Positions 11,001 to 22,543 of a DNA stretch of 64,000 nt are shown one piece after another (position 1 is the first letter of the stretch; each line of letters starts with the position of its first letter). The DNA comes from Nicotiana tabacum. Lineage: Eukaryota; Streptophyta; Magnoliopsida; Solanales; Solanaceae. Made by a program: the position numbers and the translations under genes. The stretch spans positions 140,940,237 through 141,004,236 of the forward strand of contig NC_134101.1 of the NCBI RefSeq assembly GCF_000715075.1. The letters are read 5' to 3'. The notes beneath the pieces are model-generated. The model made no database searches, was not told the origin of the DNA, and was given only the letters and a program-made list of their open reading frames with translations.

Positions 11001-12537
11001 TCTACTAGGATACCCACTCCATTCTTACCCCTCAGGACACCAGAGTACCACAACTTATACCCATCCACGTTTTTCGCCCTCGATCTGACCCACCTAGTCT
11101 CCTGGACACACGCTATATTAATATTCCTCTTCTGCATGATTTTCGCCAACTCTATGGATTTACTCGTTAGTGAACCTATGTTCCATGACCCGATTCTCAA
11201 CCTATAGGCTCCCTTGCCCCCTCTACCTCCCCTGCTACCCGACCTACCCCTAACCCCAGCCCCACACTCTGCCCCACCCGAGGATATGCCCTTATTCTAT
11301 TATCCCAGAATGCAGCCACTACACCTACAACAATCTAAAGAAGACTCGCTAGTGCACAACGTACACAAATCAAACTAGAAGGAAACAAGTGGTAACTAGT
11401 ATCCTAGTTGAAAGGTTTAACTATTGCGAAGTAAAGTAACCGTAATTTAGCTAACACCAAAAGGGAAACAGTAAAATAGGAGGTACCAACTCCCGATAAC
11501 AAAACCTGTGGCTGATTTGTTGTGCTCAATGTAGTTGTACGCTCACGCACCACTTCCTACCGCCCTTTGCTGACACTCGCCCAGGTTGCTCTCCTTTGCC
11601 TGTGCTCGTGCGCCCAACTTGTCTCCAATACTCCGAGAATTCCTGAAAATACAGAAAATACCAAGACCCAAAAATCAGAAGGAGCTATCACCGCTACCAC
11701 TTATACTAGGATGAACAAATTAGGGATTTCTAGCTTCTCTACTTCTCGGTGTTCTTGCTGAGACGGAGTTGTCCAGATCTTGGAGGTGCGACCTACAAGC
11801 TTAGACCAATTTCTTGACGAGAATGCACAGCAAGAAGACCAAATCGTATAAGCTAGAAATAAAGCTCCGCAAATCAATAGTACAGCAGCAAAAATCAGCA
11901 GAAATCGAACAACAATTTAAATATGGATTCTTTTAAAACCAGAAATAAATAGAGAGCCTCTTATTTCAAATCTCAGTTCCTTTTTTAAGTGAGAGTTCCG
12001 TGTGTGTCGAGTGAAGAAGAAGAAAGCACAGCAGCTGATTCTAATTTGCTATAAAGAATCGTGATAACCACTGTGAGGAGCTTCTAGTTTTCATGTAAAA
12101 AATCAAAAATCAAAAATCAAATCTTATTAGGAGCTTCTAGTTTTCAGATCTAGCTGAAACAAAAAACTTTATTTCAGATTTTGAAAGCAATCAAGAATTG
12201 AAAATTGTAGATTGTAGATTGAATTTGAAGGCAAAAGCCTTTGAAAATCGGCGAGCATTAGAAGGTAATCGCTTCCGGCTCTGACCGGTGAAAAGAGACG
12301 CCGCGTACGGCGTTTCGCTTTGACGAAGAGAAAAGAACTAATGACACAATGATACCCAAACTGCAATATACTTACAAACATGAAAGGATTTTTGTCAAAA
12401 TCTTAGTTTCTTTTACTTTGAAATTTTGGAAATAATTGCACTTGGTTTTAATGTATTGAGGTGGAGCAGGAAACAACAGCAAATTTTCTTTAAACGGTGG
12501 AATTGAATTCAAGCTTTTACCCATTATTTCAATTTCC
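8008..12537 (-). mobile_element. Full-length RTE-clade LINE
   Basis: About 4.5 kb on the minus strand, bracketed by an 18-bp target-site duplication. The 3' end is the short (GTT)n tail (AACAACAACAACCC on plus at 8008-8021) preceded by the characteristic 3' block GTGGGGTCTGGGGAGGGTAA (8037-8056). The single large reading frame (endonuclease then reverse transcriptase) is at 8348-11200. The roughly 1.3 kb between 11200 and 12537 is leader, including a GC-rich patch near 12285-12320. There is no gag-like ORF1, as expected for RTE. The intact duplication implies complete insertion rather than the usual 5' truncation. Confidence 0.85.
8348..11200 (-). pseudogene. RTE LINE endonuclease-reverse transcriptase, two in-frame stops
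   Basis: Encodes an apurinic-type endonuclease (10364-11200; motifs SWNIGSL, QETRW, GGDFNGH, QIDYLI and TQHRLLVMD) followed by a linker and a reverse transcriptase (9698-8348; [35 protein letters not shown]) and a C-terminal region with [10 protein letters not shown] and GRGRPKKYW. One frame runs through the whole length, interrupted only by a TAG after LSAMGD (10364-10366) and a TGA after GRAGLE (9698-9700). The endonuclease frame is open upstream to about 11294 without an ATG, so the start is lost or lies in another exon. Catalytic motifs are otherwise intact. Proteins from such copies mediate target-primed reverse transcription. Confidence 0.9.
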
Positions 12538-12555
12538 AAAGTGCTACTATAAAAC
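12538..12555. repeat. Right target-site duplication of the RTE LINE
   Basis: Identical to 7990-8007 over 18 bases. Confidence 0.85.
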
Positions 12556-13018
12556 CAAACAAGGAATTACAGCGAGACCTCTCTTCTGATGTTTAGGAAA
12601 TGGACAAAGTCGTGCTGTATTAGTGTATTGCGGATAATGGGTCTGTGAAAGGAATGTTCAAGCTACTGCAATAAATAGTCTTCTTTGTCAATTGGCCACA
12701 ACATGGACGAAAGTGAATCATATTGAAAATCTTATCCAAACTTCCATCCATACTACAGTTTCAGCCTTGAAATACGTTCTAAATAGAACTGAAGACCTCA
12801 AAGGTTTATAGTTCGTTCGGTGCCTCATTGAGAGGAAAGATCAACACTTTGGGATGACAGCATCTGGTCGAAGGAAAATGTACCAAAATCACTAATACAC
12901 AACTTTTATTTTTTCCAATGAATTTCGCTCGGATAAAAAAGAGGAAACAAGAAAAAGAGGGTGGGTACAACCAAATCAGTAATCCTAGGAAATCTTTTCC
13001 TCATAGCGCACACACAAC
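12556..13018 (-). other. 3' flank of the protease-like gene with poly(A) signal
   Basis: Non-coding. On the minus strand AATAAA lies at 12910-12905, about 110 bases after the stop at 13019, and is a plausible polyadenylation signal for the gene. The RTE LINE is inserted just beyond. Confidence 0.4.
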
Positions 13019-16000
13019 CTATGCTTTGTGACTTCGTGCCATCTCATCAACATCCAATTCAACTTCAAGGACTGGTGAATCCTTCTGGACGCTAAAGTGA
13101 CTGAAAAAGCAAGACACAGATTAACCACAATCAATAAGAAAGGTTTTTTCCGATGCACAAGAAAAACAGATATGCAATAACACAACAAACCTGTTGTTAA
13201 CAGGACCATGGTCCACTGCTGTCCTCAGGCAATATATAGCTCTACCAACTATGTCCGTCAAGGAAACAGGGCCAAAAGTTCTGCTATCCTTGGCTTCCTG
13301 CTATTGAGAAGACAAGAAAATAATCTAGAGTCAATCAATATTAATATAACAATAATATCTGTGCAGTTGCTATCCTTCCCCCAAAGCATGAGGAAGCAAG
13401 CCCAACTATGACTATAATATGAATAATACAGTACCATATACTCAAAAGACAAAGTCCTTTTTTTTTGTTTGTTGGGATAACCCAGAAATTCCTAAGGGTC
13501 CAGAGGCACATGAGTTGAAACCGGTGGTTAATGGACCCACCCCTCTACCCTTCTCCACTTAAATACCAGGCTTCTGTCTGCAGCAGGGTTCGAACCCGTT
13601 ACATGCGCCTAATCCACACATCACGAGTTGCGGTCTTACCACTAGACCAAAGCCCTGGGGGCAAGTCAAAAGTCCTATTTTAATCTGCAGCCACGGAAAA
13701 ACTGAAAACTTAGCTCAACTCTTCATCAGAAGTTTATTTCATTTAATAAACTTACCTCTTCACCATACTTCAAAGAGTTTCTCATTGAAAATGCTGAAGT
13801 TTTAGCTGAAATACACACATCTCATTATAGGTTTGTTCAGATTCACTACTCACTCTATGCAATCACCTTAAAAGAATCCCCAGAGAAGGTAAACTTAGGC
13901 CTCATTTGTTTTTTTTAAGATTAAGACGTCTGAATCTGAATACACATCTGAATATATTAAGATGTGTATTAAGATCTGAATAGAAATAATTAAGACTGTT
14001 TGATTTTTAACATCTGAATATATAAATTTATCTTTATTTGAAAATTAATAAACATAAAATTCAAATGAAATACTAACTAATCTAATATTCTATCAATAAA
14101 ATATATAGTTTTTAAAAATATGATAGTTATTGGTGGTGATGGCTAACGAGTGAATGCCGACCAGAGACGGTGGTTGGTGGTAGTTTTTGGTTGATGATGG
14201 TGGTTCATGCTAGTAGCTAGTAGTGATTGGCAGTGGTGGCGATTATGATTGAGGATAGTGGTGGTGGGTGGTGATAGTTAATAATATCGGGTGGTGGTAG
14301 TAGTTGTGATTGAGGAAGGTGGTGGGTGGTGGTAGGTTATAATGATCGGCAGTGTGGTTGATGGTGATGGGGTGGTCAGTTGTGGTAGTTGAGGCGGATG
14401 AATGTTGATTGTGGGTGAGAATGATAGTGGTCGGAGTGGTGGGGATAGTAGTGGTGATGGTCGATAATGAAGGCTATGATTGAGGATGATGGTGGCATGG
14501 TGATGGTGGAGGTGGTGGTTGTGGGGGGTGGTGGTGTGGTGGTGGTGGTTGAGTATGGTGATGGTGGTGGCATGGTGGTAGTTGATAATGGTAGGCGGTG
14601 GCGGCAGTTAATAATGAATATATGATAGCATCTTAATGAAATTAAGTCTCTCTGTTATAGATCTTAATCATACAGACGTATTCAGACCCATTAAGTGGTT
14701 GTGAAGTAAAAAAAACAAACACACTTAATGATTAAGATCTGAATAATTAAGATTCAGACTTTAAAAACAAACGCACTTAATGTCTGAGATCTAAATGATT
14801 AAGATTTAGACCTCCATTAAGTGCAAACAAATGAGGCCTTATTAAGGTTCCCGTTATGGGGAAAAAAACTCTAAAGTTATAACACATATCCAGACTTTGA
14901 TACATACTCACAATTTTTGCTGCAAAAGTATTGTATTGACATTATGGGGGGAATGAGTAGTCAAGACTCAGATCACATATACAGAAAATATAATAAAACA
15001 TGAGTAATGACGCTCAAACAGATGCTGAACCAAAGACAAGGATATGACAAACATATTATAGGACTGTTAGAATAAAATACCATATTGCAATATGCAAACT
15101 ATTCAAAAAGCGTAACATGAAGCGCATAAGACAAGGTTCACAATTTGAGCAAAAGAAGATTTGAGAGAATACAGTCGCATGATATCTTATTCTGGAGGTG
15201 AAAGCCAATCTATTGCGAGGATCATATACCTTAGGTTTCACATTTTCATTGTCAGCCAGCACCCAACATTGATCTTTTTCAAGGACAAAAGGCTCATCTT
15301 TTTCATCAGTGGACACCATCTCATAGCCTTCAACGGCAGCCAATCTACGGACAAGATAATCATCTGACTTTACAGGGTCCTTGAGAACCACAACATCCCC
15401 AACAAATACTTTCCTATGAAAAGCACAGATATGAAGTCAGCAATAGCAAAGAGGAACATATGCAGAAACAGATCCACATAATCGCTTCCACCAAAAGGGA
15501 AACAACTAATTTATTAAAACAAAGAGGCAAAGTAAAATGAACATAAACAATAAGATAGCAGTATGATCACCTCCCTACAGCAATTTATGGTGGTAGGATT
15601 TCCTTGCTCATAAAATTTGTCCAGGATAAGAAGAAAAGGAAAATAGACTCATCGCACAACTCTCCAAATCATATATGCCATTGAACCCCTAATTTTAGCC
15701 AGTAGTTAGGCCAACAGCATGACCAACAACAATTATTTAAAGCTTGATTGTCTATACGCCAGAACAAAGTAACATTTCCTTCGGTAAAGTGCATGAGTAG
15801 GAAAATGTAGCTGGCAAATTCAAATGTAACAAAGCTTTAGCAAGAAAGTAATCAATTAACTAATGTGGAGGACAATGACCAACTATTTCTATACTGCAGA
15901 CATCTGTGAAAACTATTTCTGCAGATATTTGAATTGAGTGTGGTGATGCATAGATCCCCGAAAGAACTGTTTTGTTGCTGGGAAGGCTGCAAGCTAACAA

Positions 16001-19000
16001 AGGAGATTATTTGGAATACCATTCCAGCTTGCACCGATACTTGTGTTGGTGAAGGTAACATGTAGATGGAAGATTAATCGAGATGTGTGAAAACTAGCTC
16101 CTACACTACCGTTATAAAGAAAAATAACTCACTAACTATCAATACTACAAACCTAAATTGTACAGTTTCCTTTATTATAACTATGAGCAAGAAAACCAAT
16201 TTCTCACTTGAAAATGCCATAAAACCATAAAAGTAGTAACAAAAGAACAATATAACTAATGGTAAAACAATTCTCCCTTGCTTGTTAATGATTCTTCAAG
16301 TAAACATGCTACTATAAAAGAAAAGAGAACAAAGCAAAAGTGTAGCACTAAGGCAGAGAAAACCATGCATAAGGCATTAAAGGAGAAGTTACGTTGGATC
16401 AACCCAAGGTATCTTCCGAACAAGAAGTGTGCCGCCCTGAGCTCCGAGTGTTGGTGCCATCTCCTCTCCTTTGTTAAAGTGCATAAATGTCAATTTACCC
16501 TGAAAGAAATTCTTCCATATGGTATCACCTAATTCTCTATCTGTAATTTGACCTCCTTTGTAGTTCTGCATAGCATTAATATTCAGTTAATCTTTTTCCC
16601 TCTACTCAAGAAGTAAAAGTAAACAAATAGAATTTCAAAAAGTAGAAGCTTGACTGATTTTAAGTGCAGAAGAGCAGATGATAATTCAGAATATGGAACC
16701 TTGATCTTACACGGCTTGTGTCTTTAACTTTAACATTCTTAATTTGTTGATGATTATAGAATGTTTTGACTTGCATATTGTAGCTTTACAAGTATTAGTT
16801 TAGCAAATCTTTAGCACTATTAGAAGGTCAGATTTGTTTCTCTCCTAGTCTTGAGCAGTCCAGTCAGTATTACTTACATTCCCCTATGAGTAGTAATCTT
16901 TCCAAGACTAAGTTGGTTCACCACTCCTTTTAAGTTAGGGAAAGTATGGACTCCAAACGTATGCAAAGCTACTGATTATAGGATTCCAATGGTGACAAGA
17001 CCTGCATTTATTAGTACTCCTCCTCTCTGCTGGACTCAAGTTTCCAAAGTTTGAGCACCAAGTTCAAATCGCTTCTTTACTAAAATATCAGGTTTATGTT
17101 TTCATGAAGATAAAGTTAAGAAGGTAATTACTGATTTCTAGTTATTTAAGGGATAAGTTTTAACATAGAAAATTGCAGCTAAAGTTAGAGCAGAGTCACG
17201 CTCTCACGTCATATAGGGGGGATTCTAAAACTTGTATGTTTCCTTGCTGTATTACAGATCTTGCAAAAAAAAATTTATTAAGGTGTTATCATTAAAAAGG
17301 CATCAAGAACATGCATAAGGAACAATTCTTGCAAGATTACCTCATACTTTCAGTAACTTGGTTCAAATGTTATCAGATAGTAACTCTATTTCAGCTGAAC
17401 CATGTCAACATAAAGCATGATAGCAGAGAAAACATACAGATTATCCAAGATTCATGAGAAGTGTCAAATGGAATCCAAGGACCAAGTCTCAGAACTGAAA
17501 GTTGTTCCTGGAACTATGTATTCAAACATAATTTTCATCAAAAGATTTAAAAGATCAACATGCCTTAGTAGGTTGAACTAATATAGTAGCAGACCTATAA
17601 CTAGCTAGAAAATCTCATAACAAAAAGCGCCAAAAGACAAGTTCATAGGGGAAAAGATATTCAGTCATGTATGAATCTGTTTTTTCCCTATAAATTGGGA
17701 AATATCACTTAGTGAATGGGAAGGCTGTCACATCCCGAGAGAGTGGGAGGATTTAGAATGAAAAACCTCAGGATGTTCAACAATGCATTGCTTGGGAAAT
17801 AGTTATGGAGATTCAGGATATAGGAGCACGCTCCTTGGAGGGAGGTGATAATAGAAAAGTATTGGATTATCGAGGGGAGTGGAGGAATATAAAAGTATGA
17901 ATATCACGGTTTCACATAGGTGTGGTCTTTAAAGGAATATTATGAAGGGGTGGGGAGACTTCACTTGCCACATCACTTTCAAGGTTGGTGATGGAAGAAG
18001 AATCAGTTTTGGGGACACAGGTGCCGTAAAGAAAACGTGTTAAGAATTGCTTTTCCTAACATATATAGAGTCTCAAGTAAAGCATAAATAACATTGCAAT
18101 AGATTCAAAGGATATAAGATGGAGGGGAGTGCATTAGGATCTCACATTTAGAAGGAACCTACGGGAGTGGGAGATGGGTGGAATTCCAAATCCTAGTAGA
18201 GTTACTAAACAAATAGAATACATCGCATATCATGTCGGATACGTGGAGATGGGAGACGGGATAGAAGGACAGGTCTCAGTCAAATCATATTACCATAAAC
18301 TATTGGTGAGGAACAAAGAGGATTTCCCGCATCTCTCAATTTGGACACGCAAGCCGCAGAGAAAAGTTTGCTTCTTTGCATGGTTGGTACTTAGGGGAGC
18401 GATACTGAGAGCCAAGAACCTAAGGAAGAGGAGGATCACTTGGGTAAAAAGGAGCACTGCTAATAATTAACCTGAGAAGGGGCCTCTTGGTGTGAAATAT
18501 AAACAAACCGGCTTGGCTATAGCTTTTTTCTATTCCCGGACACATTCTTGCAAGAGCTTCAAAAAATTTACTAAAGTTGCAAGCTTTCAATACTAAAGCT
18601 GCATTAGGTTCCCATATTTTAACATCAGAACTCTGAACTAACACCGATGAATATTCTTTTTTTGCATTTTATGAAGTAGGAATGATGTTATTCGGGACAA
18701 GGTGGGAGTGGCCCCTGTGGAAAGACAAGATGCGAGAGGTGAAGCTAAGATGGTTCGGCCATGTTAGAAGGGGTAGAACAGATGCCCCAGTCAGGAGGTG
18801 TGAAAGGTTGTCCTTGGGGGTAAGAGGAAGGGTAGAGGTAGGCCAAAGAAGTCTTGGGGAGTGGTAATCAGCAGGACGTGGCGCAGCTTGAGCTAACCGA
18901 GGACATGACCCTCGATAGGAGGGTGTGGAGATTGCGAATTAGGATAGAAAATTAGTAGATAGTCGAGCGTTTCCATTTGTCTTGCTTAGTTCAATAGTAA

Positions 19001-19689
19001 TAGTACTAGTGTTAGTGTGATATCCCTTTTATCATTAGCTTGCTATTACCACATATCTTGTACTGTTATTACTTGCCAGCAGTACTCCCTTCGTTTGCTA
19101 TAAATACATATCTTGTACTGTTATTCTTTGCTATCAGTACTTCTTTCATCTTCTCTTTTGCTATCTTGGATTTAGTTTTATAAATATCTTGTATTGCTAT
19201 TTCTTGCTATCAGCGCTTCTTTCATCTTTTCTTGAGCCGAGGGTCTATCGAAAACAGTTCCCTTCTAGGGTTGGGTTAAGGTTGTGTACATACTACCGTC
19301 CTAGACCCCACTCGTGAGATTACACTGGGTTGTCGTTGTTGTTGCATTTTATGAAAGTTCCACAGCTGACATTAAATTTTCTGTGAAGCCTGTTGTGTTG
19401 AAGAAAATCATGTCAAAAGACAGATTTATTTATTCTAAAAACCTGGGAGCCCTCTAATTCCCCAAAAATTATAAGTTAATAGCTTTCTCCAGAAAGACCT
19501 ACTAATCTTTTAGACATATTTGCTGTATCTACAAAACCCGTATACTGATTCAACCCTAGAATCATAGTATGTAAATAATCAATTGTTACATTATAAGAAA
19601 AAAGGAGAGTAAATAACCTTCCAGCCAACAGAGGCGGAGTATTCAAGTTTGCTGACAACGTATCGGATCCAGGTGGCTGCAGAGACCAT
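13019..19689 (-). CDS. Mitochondrial inner-membrane-protease-like protein (S26 fold, probably non-catalytic)
   Basis: Five coding exons join cleanly: 19618-19689, 16393-16565, 15230-15413, 13191-13297, 13019-13100 (618 nt, 205 residues). All introns are GT-AG and phases agree. The start [10 protein letters not shown] at 19689 precedes [18 protein letters not shown]. The S26 box region reads [20 protein letters not shown], the second box [13 protein letters not shown], then CWVLADN and [19 protein letters not shown], the order seen in IMP1/IMP2-type signal peptidases, which cleave intermembrane-space sorting peptides. In active members the first box has a catalytic Ser (SMxPT) and the second a catalytic Lys (KR); here these are Glu and Arg. 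The length suits the family of plant proteins annotated as mitochondrial ATP-independent inner membrane protease subunits. The C-terminus ([14 protein letters not shown]) is acidic. Intron 1 (3.05 kb) contains L1 and RTE fragments; intron 3 (1.8 kb) a SINE and a MITE. Confidence 0.9.
13459..13667 (-). mobile_element. tRNA-derived SINE (SolS-like) in intron 3
   Basis: Read on minus: CAGGGCTTTGGTCTAGTGG (A-box TGGTCTAGTGG) near 13655, perfect B-box GGGTTCGAACCC (complement of 13587-13598), a Pol III-type promoter pair, and a T-rich run on plus (13459-13466) corresponding to the 3' A tail. Flanks carry AAAGTCCT at 13451-13458 and AAAAGTCCT at 13668-13676, a short target duplication. The element lies in the same orientation as the host gene. 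Confidence 0.8.
13898..14838. mobile_element. Tourist/PIF-Harbinger-like MITE in intron 3
   Basis: A 941-bp element with terminal inverted repeats GGCCTCATTTGTTT / AAACAAATGAGGCC flanked by TTA on both sides (13895-13897, 14839-14841), the duplication expected for PIF/Harbinger. Subterminal regions repeat blocks such as GATTAAGA, TCTGAATA and CACTTAATG in both orientations. The middle (about 14130-14600) is an imperfect TGG/TGA-rich tract unlike the ends, probably expanded slippage sequence. No transposase. Confidence 0.7.
14842..15229. other. Intron 3 remainder
   Basis: Intronic sequence between the MITE and the donor of exon 3; nothing further recognised. Confidence 0.6.
15414..16392. other. 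Intron 2 of the protease-like gene
   Basis: Donor GT at 16392-16391 and acceptor AG at 15415-15414. No repeat or coding feature recognised in about 1 kb. Confidence 0.6.
16566..17707. other. Intron 1, proximal part
   Basis: Intronic sequence upstream of exon 2 (minus strand). No coding frame or defined repeat ends seen. Confidence 0.5.
17708..18465 (+). pseudogene. L1-type LINE 3' fragment (zf-RVT region) in intron 1
   Basis: Plus-strand frames separated by stops and shifts spell the region after the reverse transcriptase of plant L1 elements: [18 protein letters not shown] near 17739, a block near 17960-18020 matching the hydrophobic/aromatic pattern around HFQGW, and [19 protein letters not shown] (18334-18390), followed by [12 protein letters not shown]. 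This matches the zinc-binding zf-RVT module. It is 5'-truncated and heavily degraded; the 3' end is not defined by a poly(A) or duplication. Antisense to the host gene. Confidence 0.7.
18676..19341 (+). mobile_element. 5'-truncated RTE LINE in intron 1
   Basis: Flanked by a 14-bp duplication TTGCATTTTATGAA at 18662-18675 and 19342-19355. Begins inside the C-terminal coding region ([20 protein letters not shown], then APVRRCERL), the same block as in the full-length copy at 8348-11200, and ends with the RTE 3' block and a GTTGTCGTTGTTG tail. The 3' non-coding part holds about three degenerate 65-bp repeats (TATCTTGTACTGTTATT...) at about 19050-19220. Opposite strand to the host gene and to the full-length RTE. 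Confidence 0.85.
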
Positions 19690-20107
19690 GGCTCACTATC
19701 ACTTGGCTGCTACTGCTTCTTCTTCTTCTTGTTGTCACCGGTTATAGAGTTTTTAGCATTCCCCCTTTTCTCTTTCTTAAACCCTCATATCCATTTTTCT
19801 TATTTATTGTTTTCCTTTTTCTTTCTTTTCTTTTTTGGGTGAAGTCGTAAAGATTAATGGGCAGTTGTGGGCTGGGCACTGATGTGTAGCGGCTCTACGC
19901 CTCTAATATTCACCTAATCACCTGCAACCTTAACCCCCCCCCCCCTCTCCCCCCCCAAAAAAAGTAACCTATGAATTAATAAAGTTGAATAAGATATGCA
20001 AAATATTGTGGTGAATGTCACAATCTTTTACCCTTTTTTAACCAATTGGAACGTCTTCCTCACTATATGTGTAGTTTACACTATTTTATTCACTTAATAA
20101 CATTTAA
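19690..20107 (-). promoter_or_regulatory. Upstream region of the protease-like gene
   Basis: The 5' leader of the minus-strand gene contains a CT/GAA-rich tract (19710-19730). No strong TATA box is seen. A C-rich run (about 19936-19960) lies farther upstream. The Copia insertion begins about 420 bases upstream of the ATG, so it may have replaced distal promoter sequence. Confidence 0.4.
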
Positions 20108-20112
20108 TTAAT

Positions 20113-20425
20113 TGTTAAGAAACTAAATTAAAATAATAATATGAAACAAGAATATAGAGAGAAAGAGAGGAGAGATTCTTATTTCATCAAGTGTTTTCCA
20201 AGTGTATACAATATCATTTCTCATCCTCTATTTATAGTATTATATAGAGGTATACAAAAGAATGTCATAAACATGGCATTAAGCATTTAAAATCATGGAC
20301 GAGGCTATGGGAGTTACAACTATAAGTATTGGAGTAATGGGAGTTATGGAGATAACGGGGAAGAGTAGTGAGTGTTATTCATTTAGGAGTTATGGACATC
20401 CACTATAATCTAATGTTTCATAACA
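20113..20425 (-). repeat. Copia 3' LTR (left copy)
   Basis: 313 bp, TG...CA, with a short inverted repeat at its ends (TGTTAAGAAAC / GTTTCATAACA). Shares long identical blocks with 45218-45556, for example GAGAGGAGAGATTCTTATTT and ATCATTTCTCATCCTCTATT. Confidence 0.9.
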
Positions 20426-20435
20426 CTCCCCTTGG
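20426..20435 (-). other. Copia polypurine tract
   Basis: CTCCCCTTGG on plus, i.e. CCAAGGGGAG on minus, directly upstream of the 3' LTR. It primes plus-strand DNA synthesis and confirms the minus orientation. Confidence 0.75.
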
Positions 20436-20439
20436 ATAT

Positions 20440-22543
20440 CCATAAATAATATGCATCGTTAAAACTTTACTAGGAAAAAATACTAGTGAAGGAAAAAGAG
20501 TACACACATCATGTAATACATATTGTATGTTGCCTCGTTAAAAACCTTGCCAGGAAAACCCATTGGGACAAAATCTGTGCTAAGAAAAAAAGAGTACACC
20601 GCATATTTGTCTCCCCCTGATGAAAACATCACTTTATTTCTGGAAGACAATGCATTTCAATCCTGTATTTCAACTTCTCAAACATTGAGGTTCAATGCCT
20701 TAGTGAATAGATTAGAGAAATTATCACATGAACAAATTTGTTGAATATCAATTTCACTATTCTGTTGAAGATCATGCGTCTGAAAAAGAACTGTGGTAAA
20801 ATTTTCTTTATTATGTCCCCTTCGATATATCCTTCTTTCAATGCAAACAACATCATCTTCAATATTATTGAAATCTTCTCTTCAAAGAAAAGTCACACGT
20901 CTGTTGTGTGTTGAGTCACTTGTTTTATCAGTTGTTTATCTTGGCATGACTTGAATAAGTATCAACAATTAACTGACTTGTAGAATAATAATATGGCAAC
21001 CTTCACATGTAAATAGATTGTTTGAAGAACGAACTTCAGGAAAATGTCTGCATTTGCATAACCAATGAAATCTTGATAGTATTTGTTAGAATAAGCAAAT
21101 CTATATCAAGGATTCCTTTTGTAATATAACACTAATCGTATTTCAATATATCCACATAGGAGTAAAACTATATCTCGCTAGAATATTATTATATTTATGG
21201 TTCTAGCAAGATACATTAGTGCACCAATTGCACTAGACACAAAAACAAAGCACATACACCATGATTGGTCTAATCCACATAAGGATTTGATTAAGCTTTA
21301 TTTAATAAGTTTCTTGCGAACAATGTAAATCCTTCCAACATTTTCATTAGACGCATATCAAGTTTTTCATGTATTGTCAAATTAAAACTTGAAAACGATT
21401 TCATCCACCACAGGAGAACATATCTCCATATAACTAATGCCAGGATATTTACGAAAAATCTTGTGCCATAAGTCATCTTTATTTCTATCGACTTGATTTT
21501 TCATTTCATTTTCAGGTGTTGGGACTATCCATCTAACTTCACATTTTTCAGGTGAAGTTAATTTTCATTGCATATTTTTCATTTGACCAATATTTATTTG
21601 TCCAAATTCCATGAGATTTGAGCTCAAGATCCTCATCAATATTAATAATATTGAGTGTTACATTATATCAACAATCATCGACGATCATTTTACATCGGTT
21701 CCATCATCATACAATAAAGACATAACTTATCGAGATCTCATTATTTTCAGGTACCTGAACCTCTTCCTTGAGGTCTTATAGAGTGTTATGTCATGGTGCT
21801 CTTCTAGAACACTTGTCTCCTTATTATTGCCATCTTGATCATTTGATCCACTCCTTCTTCAATGAGTTTTATCTTTGGAACCAATTAGTCTATTACGTTT
21901 TATGCGTGTCATAGACTATGTCTATCATGGACTTTATTTTAGTTGGAGTATTGCAGATGAAATATGATATTTAGCTTTGGGCCAACAAATGTCCCGCGCA
22001 ATATTTTGCAAATGAATTATCACTTGAATTTCAAGTTCACATTTTCTTGTACGAGGATCTAAATGTACTCATAATAATTCATTCCACGTCTCACTTTTTC
22101 AGCTGCCCATTTTCTCCCCCTAATGTTGGGATCACCAACATATTTCTCAACCTTCTTTGGGAACCCATCTTTGTGCATTGTTGTGGAATAATTAAATCAT
22201 ATAGCACATCTATATTTCTAGATGGAAATTATTTGGTTCTTGACCATGAACCAATTCTGACAGGGAGAATTTTTCATAACTTGTTGACTAGATACGTACA
22301 AGTGTTGTTGTATATTAAATAATACACCTCGTACCAAACTTCTATTTGGGAGTTTTGTTAGCATAACCAATGGTTTAGCTATAAATGGAGGCATACAATT
22401 TCTACTAAATCAACTTGTATTTAAACCAACATTATCAATATAAATCATCATAATTTATATTCTGGAACTGTGCTTTAGTAATTTGAGCAAGCAACCTTGC
22501 AAAAACCAAATTGCAAGTTGATAACAAACGCACATGTGACCAT
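20440..22543 (-). pseudogene. Copia pol remnant: integrase end, RT start, RNase H
   Basis: Minus-strand frames interrupted by many stops and shifts follow the Copia order. 22543-22040 corresponds to the integrase C-terminal region and the linker (LGGGENGQLK near 22120). 21476-21291 has a recognisable RT start (GTRFF ... IHEKLDMRLM). Near 21240-21190 SSAIGALMYLAR marks the start of the RNase H part, and the 3' non-coding zone before the LTR follows. The RT core with the YVDD box is missing between the IHEKLDMRLM and GALMYLA blocks, so there is an internal deletion. Non-functional. Confidence 0.75.

Noticed and set aside
8429..11207. Plus-strand frames of 70-140 codons
   Set aside because: Antisense shadows of the RTE LINE reading frame on the minus strand.
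13587..13660. tRNA gene
   Set aside because: A- and B-boxes are those of a tRNA-derived SINE; cloverleaf arms do not close and an A tail and target duplication are present.
14376..14573. Pro/Thr-rich frame on the minus strand
   Set aside because: Translation of the TGG/TGA-rich core of a MITE; repeat artefact in an intron.
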